Assembly: GCA_031459935.1 (NCBI GenBank)
Contig: JAVKHN010000007.1
Coordinates: forward strand, 1 to 63,021
DNA from: Sysuimicrobium calidum
Lineage (GTDB): Bacteria; Sysuimicrobiota; Sysuimicrobiia; Sysuimicrobiales; Sysuimicrobiaceae
Reading direction: 5' to 3'
DNA: 63,021 bases
Part shown: positions 60,485-63,021 of the stretch, in pieces
Layout: every line of letters starts with the position of its first letter
Position numbering within the stretch: the stretch's first letter is position 1
Position numbers and translations under genes: made by a program
The notes under the pieces: generated by a model
What the model was told of the DNA's origin: nothing
The model's input: only the letters and a program-made list of their open reading frames with translations
Database searches by the model: none

Positions 60485-62226
60485 CGGGCCTCCAGAAGGG
60501 GGGTAAGCCGGACCGCCAGACGGTCGAGATGATGGTGAATCTGCCGGGGGGAGAGTTCCATCTCCTCCGCAATGGCTTCGATGGTATACCCCGCCAGGAG
60601 CAGTTTGGCGATGTAGTATTCGGCCCAGAGGACGGGTAACCGGGTTTTTCGTTTCCTCCGTATGGGCCGGTCCCGCAGCTCAGCCAGGGAAGGTCCCTCC
60701 TCCGCAGGTCGGATCTCCTCCACACTGGCTTCCAGCGCCTTCCGAAGCAGGTGCCCGGCCCGCTCAGGCCCAAGGCGGTGCAGAGAGTTGAGACAATTGT
60801 TTGATCCGCACACGATTTCGCCCAGGCGAGCGGGGGAGGCGCTCATCCGCAGGATCCACCGGACCTCCTCCGGCCTCAGCAGGCCGGAAGAAAGAACGGT
60901 TTCTCGCACCTCGCTCCGGAGCCGGAGCTGCTCTTCCCGGATCTCCGTCAGGCGCCGGAGGGTTTCCTCCAGTTGCCTCACCTCCTCCCGCGCCGTCGCC
61001 TCGTGGCAGAGAAAGAGGGAGATTTGGCCGGCGAAATAGGAAAGCCACAGGAGTTCCTCCTGGCCGTAGGGTTTGCCGTCCGCGCGGTTGCCCGCCAGAA
61101 GCTCGCCGACCACCTGCTCGCCCGCGTGAACCGGATGTCGGAGGACACCCCGCTCCTCCCCTGCAGATGGGGGTTCTTCCCCTACATCCCCCATGTGCCG
61201 GGGAAGACCCAGGGCGGGACCTTCCGAGAGATTCAGGCGGACCCATCGGGCACCGAGAACGCTCCTCACGCTGCTTAAGATCTTCTCCACGGCCGCCGTG
61301 CGATCGTCCCTGGAGAGCTCGTTGGTCAAGGAGCGGAGGTGTGACCGGAGAGGGGCCAGGGTGGGGAAGAACAAACGATCCCACAGGGAGCGGATCTCGT
61401 CCGCGAGGAGGTGCGTGAGGATCACCAGACCGAGGACGGCGATGGCCCCCAGGATCAGGGGATCAAACCGGAGGCGGCGGGCGAAGTGAGTGGTGAAGGC
61501 GATGACGGCTCCGTAGGTGAGGATGAGGGATCCCGCGGTGGCCAGGTGTAAGAACATATCCCTAGCTACCGCCTTCCCTTCCAGGAACAGGCCCGTGCGG
61601 CCCACCATCAGTCCGCACCATACGACCCCGAGGATTAACAGGATCTCCCCCGCCAGGATGGGAGCCTGGAGGGAGATGTTGGGAACGCGCAGAGAGGACA
61701 GCACTGCTCCTCCCAGACCGAAGGCGCCCGAGACGAGCGCCATTCCCAGGCGTATGGCGTCATTCTGGGAAAACAACCACATGACTGAGGCGACTCCGCC
61801 GGCGGTGGCCCCGTATGCGGCCACGGGGAGACGCAGCTCTGCGGGGTGCAAGGCGGTGGAGGTAAACGTCCACCTGCCCCACAGCCAGAAGCCCGCAAGG
61901 GCTGCTGCTCCGATGTCCAAAACGAGCAGGAGGAGCCGGCCCCCCTCGTGCCGGGAACTCCTTGAGGCCTCCGCGGCGGTGTGTACCCAGAGGGCGAAAA
62001 AGGGGACGATGAACCACCCCAGGAATCTGCGCCAGACAAAGCCTGCGTGCACGGCGGGTACGTGCAGGCACAGCACCGCGTGGAGGAAATAGAGGGCTAG
62101 GGAGAAGAAGCTGGCTGCTGCCCACCTGGGGGTTCGCTGAGACTGTCCCGCAACCGCTAGATATGCACCCAGCCATAAGGCCGCGGCGAACCCCACCGCG
62201 GATACGGAGGAAACGGGGTAATCCAT
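60463..62226 (-). CDS. Multi-pass membrane protein with GAF-like and C-terminal HTH domains, one-component regulator candidate
   Basis: 587 aa. About eight hydrophobic segments (residues about 5-290) resemble the N-terminal sensor of 7TM histidine kinases. A GAF-like region (about 310-430) follows, then a coiled coil (AREEVRQLEETLRRLTEIRE), a cysteine cluster in VCGSNNCLNSLHRLG, and finally an HTH (AKLLLAGYTIEAIAEEMELS, PRQIHHHLDRLAVRL). There is no histidine-kinase or ATPase core. The start is placed at ATG 62226, since its promoter (62269-62296) lies past TTG 62286. It sits inside a respiratory Mo-enzyme operon, likely sensing redox or the substrate. Confidence 0.72.
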   Translation of the reverse strand: MDYPVSSVSAVGFAAALWLGAYLAVAGQSQRTPRWAAASFFSLALYFLHAVLCLHVPAVHAGFVWRRFLGWFIVPFFALWVHTAAEASRSSRHEGGRLLLLVLDIGAAALAGFWLWGRWTFTSTALHPAELRLPVAAYGATAGGVASVMWLFSQNDAIRLGMALVSGAFGLGGAVLSSLRVPNISLQAPILAGEILLILGVVWCGLMVGRTGLFLEGKAVARDMFLHLATAGSLILTYGAVIAFTTHFARRLRFDPLILGAIAVLGLVILTHLLADEIRSLWDRLFFPTLAPLRSHLRSLTNELSRDDRTAAVEKILSSVRSVLGARWVRLNLSEGPALGLPRHMGDVGEEPPSAGEERGVLRHPVHAGEQVVGELLAGNRADGKPYGQEELLWLSYFAGQISLFLCHEATAREEVRQLEETLRRLTEIREEQLRLRSEVRETVLSSGLLRPEEVRWILRMSASPARLGEIVCGSNNCLNSLHRLGPERAGHLLRKALEASVEEIRPAEEGPSLAELRDRPIRRKRKTRLPVLWAEYYIAKLLLAGYTIEAIAEEMELSPRQIHHHLDRLAVRLTPLLEARLRRIST

Positions 62227-62268
62227 CTCCCCACCCAGGAGCCCTCGAGGAGGGTCTCCTGTCCGATA

Positions 62269-62296
62269 CATATAAGGAGCCCCCAAGGTCCGTCAA
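62269..62296 (-). promoter_or_regulatory. Promoter of the membrane-HTH regulator gene
   Basis: On the minus strand TTGACG (62296-62291), a 16-base spacer and TATATG (62274-62269) match sigma-70 at 5 of 6 and 4 of 6 bases. Transcription would begin near 62262, between TTG 62286 and ATG 62226, and so supports the latter as the start. Confidence 0.6.
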
Positions 62297-62298
62297 CT

Positions 62299-62314
62299 CA
62301 GGTATACAGACCTG
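62299..62314. promoter_or_regulatory. Inverted repeat next to the regulator promoter
   Basis: CAGGT, six bases, ACCTG is a perfect 5-bp inverted repeat directly upstream of the -35 box of the regulator gene. It is a candidate operator for autoregulation. Confidence 0.4.
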
Positions 62315-62322
62315 CTGAATCC

Positions 62323-62952
62323 TTAGCGGGGCGGTCTTTCGGCGGCATCCATCTGGACCAGGCGTGCGGTCAGACGCACCAGGTGGCGGAGGGCGGAGCA
62401 CTCTGTGCGCCGCGTCACGTTCTCCTCGAAGGAGGCAATCCAGCTCAGGAGGTGGTCCCGGAGGAAGGCCTTGCGGGCGTCCGCGCACACCCGGGCCTCC
62501 TCCGCTTGCCCCGCCAGGTGGGCGCGGGCTTCCAGCAGGCACAGCAGGGCCAGGAACTCCAGTTCCGCGGCAAGGTGGTCCGGGCGTTCCCCCCTGGCCT
62601 GGAATCCGAAGGCCCGGTAGAAGCCCGCCACGTCCGCCAGCAGCTGCACGTTGGGGCCGCCCAGGGGGGCCGTGGGGGTCCCGCTCGAGGCCTCGTACGG
62701 GGGCACTTCGCCGCGTACGAACAGCCGCACGTACTCCCTGCGATAGCCCTCCGGATCCCGGTGTGCATCCTCTACAAAGGCGTGCGTGTACTTCATCACT
62801 TCTTCTGACTCCAGAGCTTCTGCCGCCTTCCGCAGGCGGACGAGGGCTTCTTCAGAGATCGCACCCTCCGAGAGGGGCGCAAAGAGCCGTGCCAGGGCCC
62901 CACAAGCTAGGGCCCTGGCCAGGAGCTGCCGGGGGACTTCCAGGTCCACCAT
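62323..62952 (-). CDS. TorD-family molybdoenzyme chaperone
   Basis: About 209 aa, all-helical. It has EYVRLFVRGEVPPYEASSGT and the family hallmark ERPDHLAAELEFLALLCLLE, plus ADVAGFYRAFGF. TorD/DmsD/NarJ-type proteins hold and proofread Tat-exported molybdoenzymes, mostly of the DMSO reductase family. ATG 62952 overlaps the upstream gene (TGATG). Its client is probably encoded outside the window, upstream on the minus strand; it may also serve the molybdoenzyme here. Confidence 0.87.
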   Translation of the reverse strand: MVDLEVPRQLLARALACGALARLFAPLSEGAISEEALVRLRKAAEALESEEVMKYTHAFVEDAHRDPEGYRREYVRLFVRGEVPPYEASSGTPTAPLGGPNVQLLADVAGFYRAFGFQARGERPDHLAAELEFLALLCLLEARAHLAGQAEEARVCADARKAFLRDHLLSWIASFEENVTRRTECSALRHLVRLTARLVQMDAAERPPR

Positions 62953-63021
62953 CACGGCTCCAGGCGCAGCTGTCCCAGCAGGGTGATGGACTTCCGGGCC
63001 CCGCGGTCGCCTGCAATCCCC
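62952..63021 (-). CDS. C-terminal fragment of an unknown gene
   Basis: Only 22 codons plus a stop lie in the window: GIAGDRGARKSITLLGQLRL then EP and TGA. No family can be assigned. It overlaps the TorD gene in a TGATG junction, so it is in the same operon; a subunit of a molybdoenzyme or its electron-transfer partner is one guess. Confidence 0.55.
   Translation of the reverse strand, partial: GIAGDRGARKSITLLGQLRLEP

Noticed and set aside
1..63021. tRNA, rRNA, CRISPR arrays and replication origin
   Set aside because: I saw no cloverleaf-like gene, rRNA segment, spaced direct repeats or DnaA-box cluster; the gaps are few and short.

Overview
The window is a high-GC bacterial chromosome segment with dense, co-directional operons. 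Many genes overlap at ATGA, GTGA or TTGA junctions, and GTG and TTG starts are common. The order efp-nusB-(acyP)-ispA-tlyA-nadK-recN, followed by pyrG, resembles the Firmicutes/Terrabacteria core cluster. Together with the abundance of ABC importers and the absence of outer-membrane genes other than a pilus secretin, this suggests a deep-branching, possibly thermophilic, Terrabacteria-like lineage (for example Armatimonadota or CSP1-3/Sysuimicrobiota relatives). That placement is inference, since no rRNA gene is present.

Layout. (1) 1-19528, plus strand: a catabolic and transport island. It begins with the end of a branched-chain amino-acid type ABC system (LivG tail, LivF). It continues with a metal-dependent cyclase, a 4-oxalocrotonate-tautomerase-like protein, an SDR, a HisD/HpsN-family dehydrogenase, two VOC proteins (one extradiol-dioxygenase-like), a 2,6-dihydroxypyridine-hydroxylase-like FAD monooxygenase, a flavin reductase with a luciferase-like oxygenase, a dipeptide-type ABC importer lacking its ATPases, two more SDRs, an alpha/beta hydrolase, a zinc alcohol dehydrogenase and a complete sugar/polyol-type ABC importer with a Tat-exported binding protein. 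The set resembles uptake and oxidation of an aromatic or N-heterocyclic compound; the substrate is unknown. (2) 19561-23475: promoter, MoxR ATPase, DUF58 protein and two VWA membrane proteins. (3) 23477-25435, minus: thermonuclease and IMP dehydrogenase; 25505-27031: a double-nitroreductase SagB-type protein. (4) 27028-41090: a diguanylate cyclase, a sigma-54-like promoter, four prepilin/PilX-type genes, a nuclease-like remnant, pilMNOPQ, an Ig/FN3-like lipoprotein, a TPR protein, prepilin peptidase and a degenerate GGDEF protein. (5) 41186-53459: housekeeping genes: EF-P, NusB, acylphosphatase, polyprenyl synthase, TlyA, NAD kinase, RecN, CTP synthase, Nudix, XerD, purine and pyrimidine nucleoside phosphorylases, and a P-loop kinase continuous in frame with 3-hydroxybutyryl-CoA dehydrogenase.

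(6) 53519-58020 is a decaying patch: a response-regulator pseudogene, a mutated IS481-type element, a broken ClC channel gene, a 36-bp perfect palindrome, one intact Trm112-like zinc-ribbon gene and a broken Uma2 gene. Lesions include nonsense changes as well as frameshifts, so true decay is more likely than sequencing error.

(7) 57959-63021, minus: a probable respiratory operon. In transcription order it has the tail of an unknown gene, a TorD-type chaperone, a multi-pass membrane protein joining a GAF-like region to a C-terminal helix-turn-helix, a small membrane protein, a Tat-exported sulfite-oxidase-family molybdoenzyme and a membrane-anchored c-type cytochrome. The membrane regulator has its own promoter and an adjacent inverted repeat. 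It is the best candidate for something undescribed.
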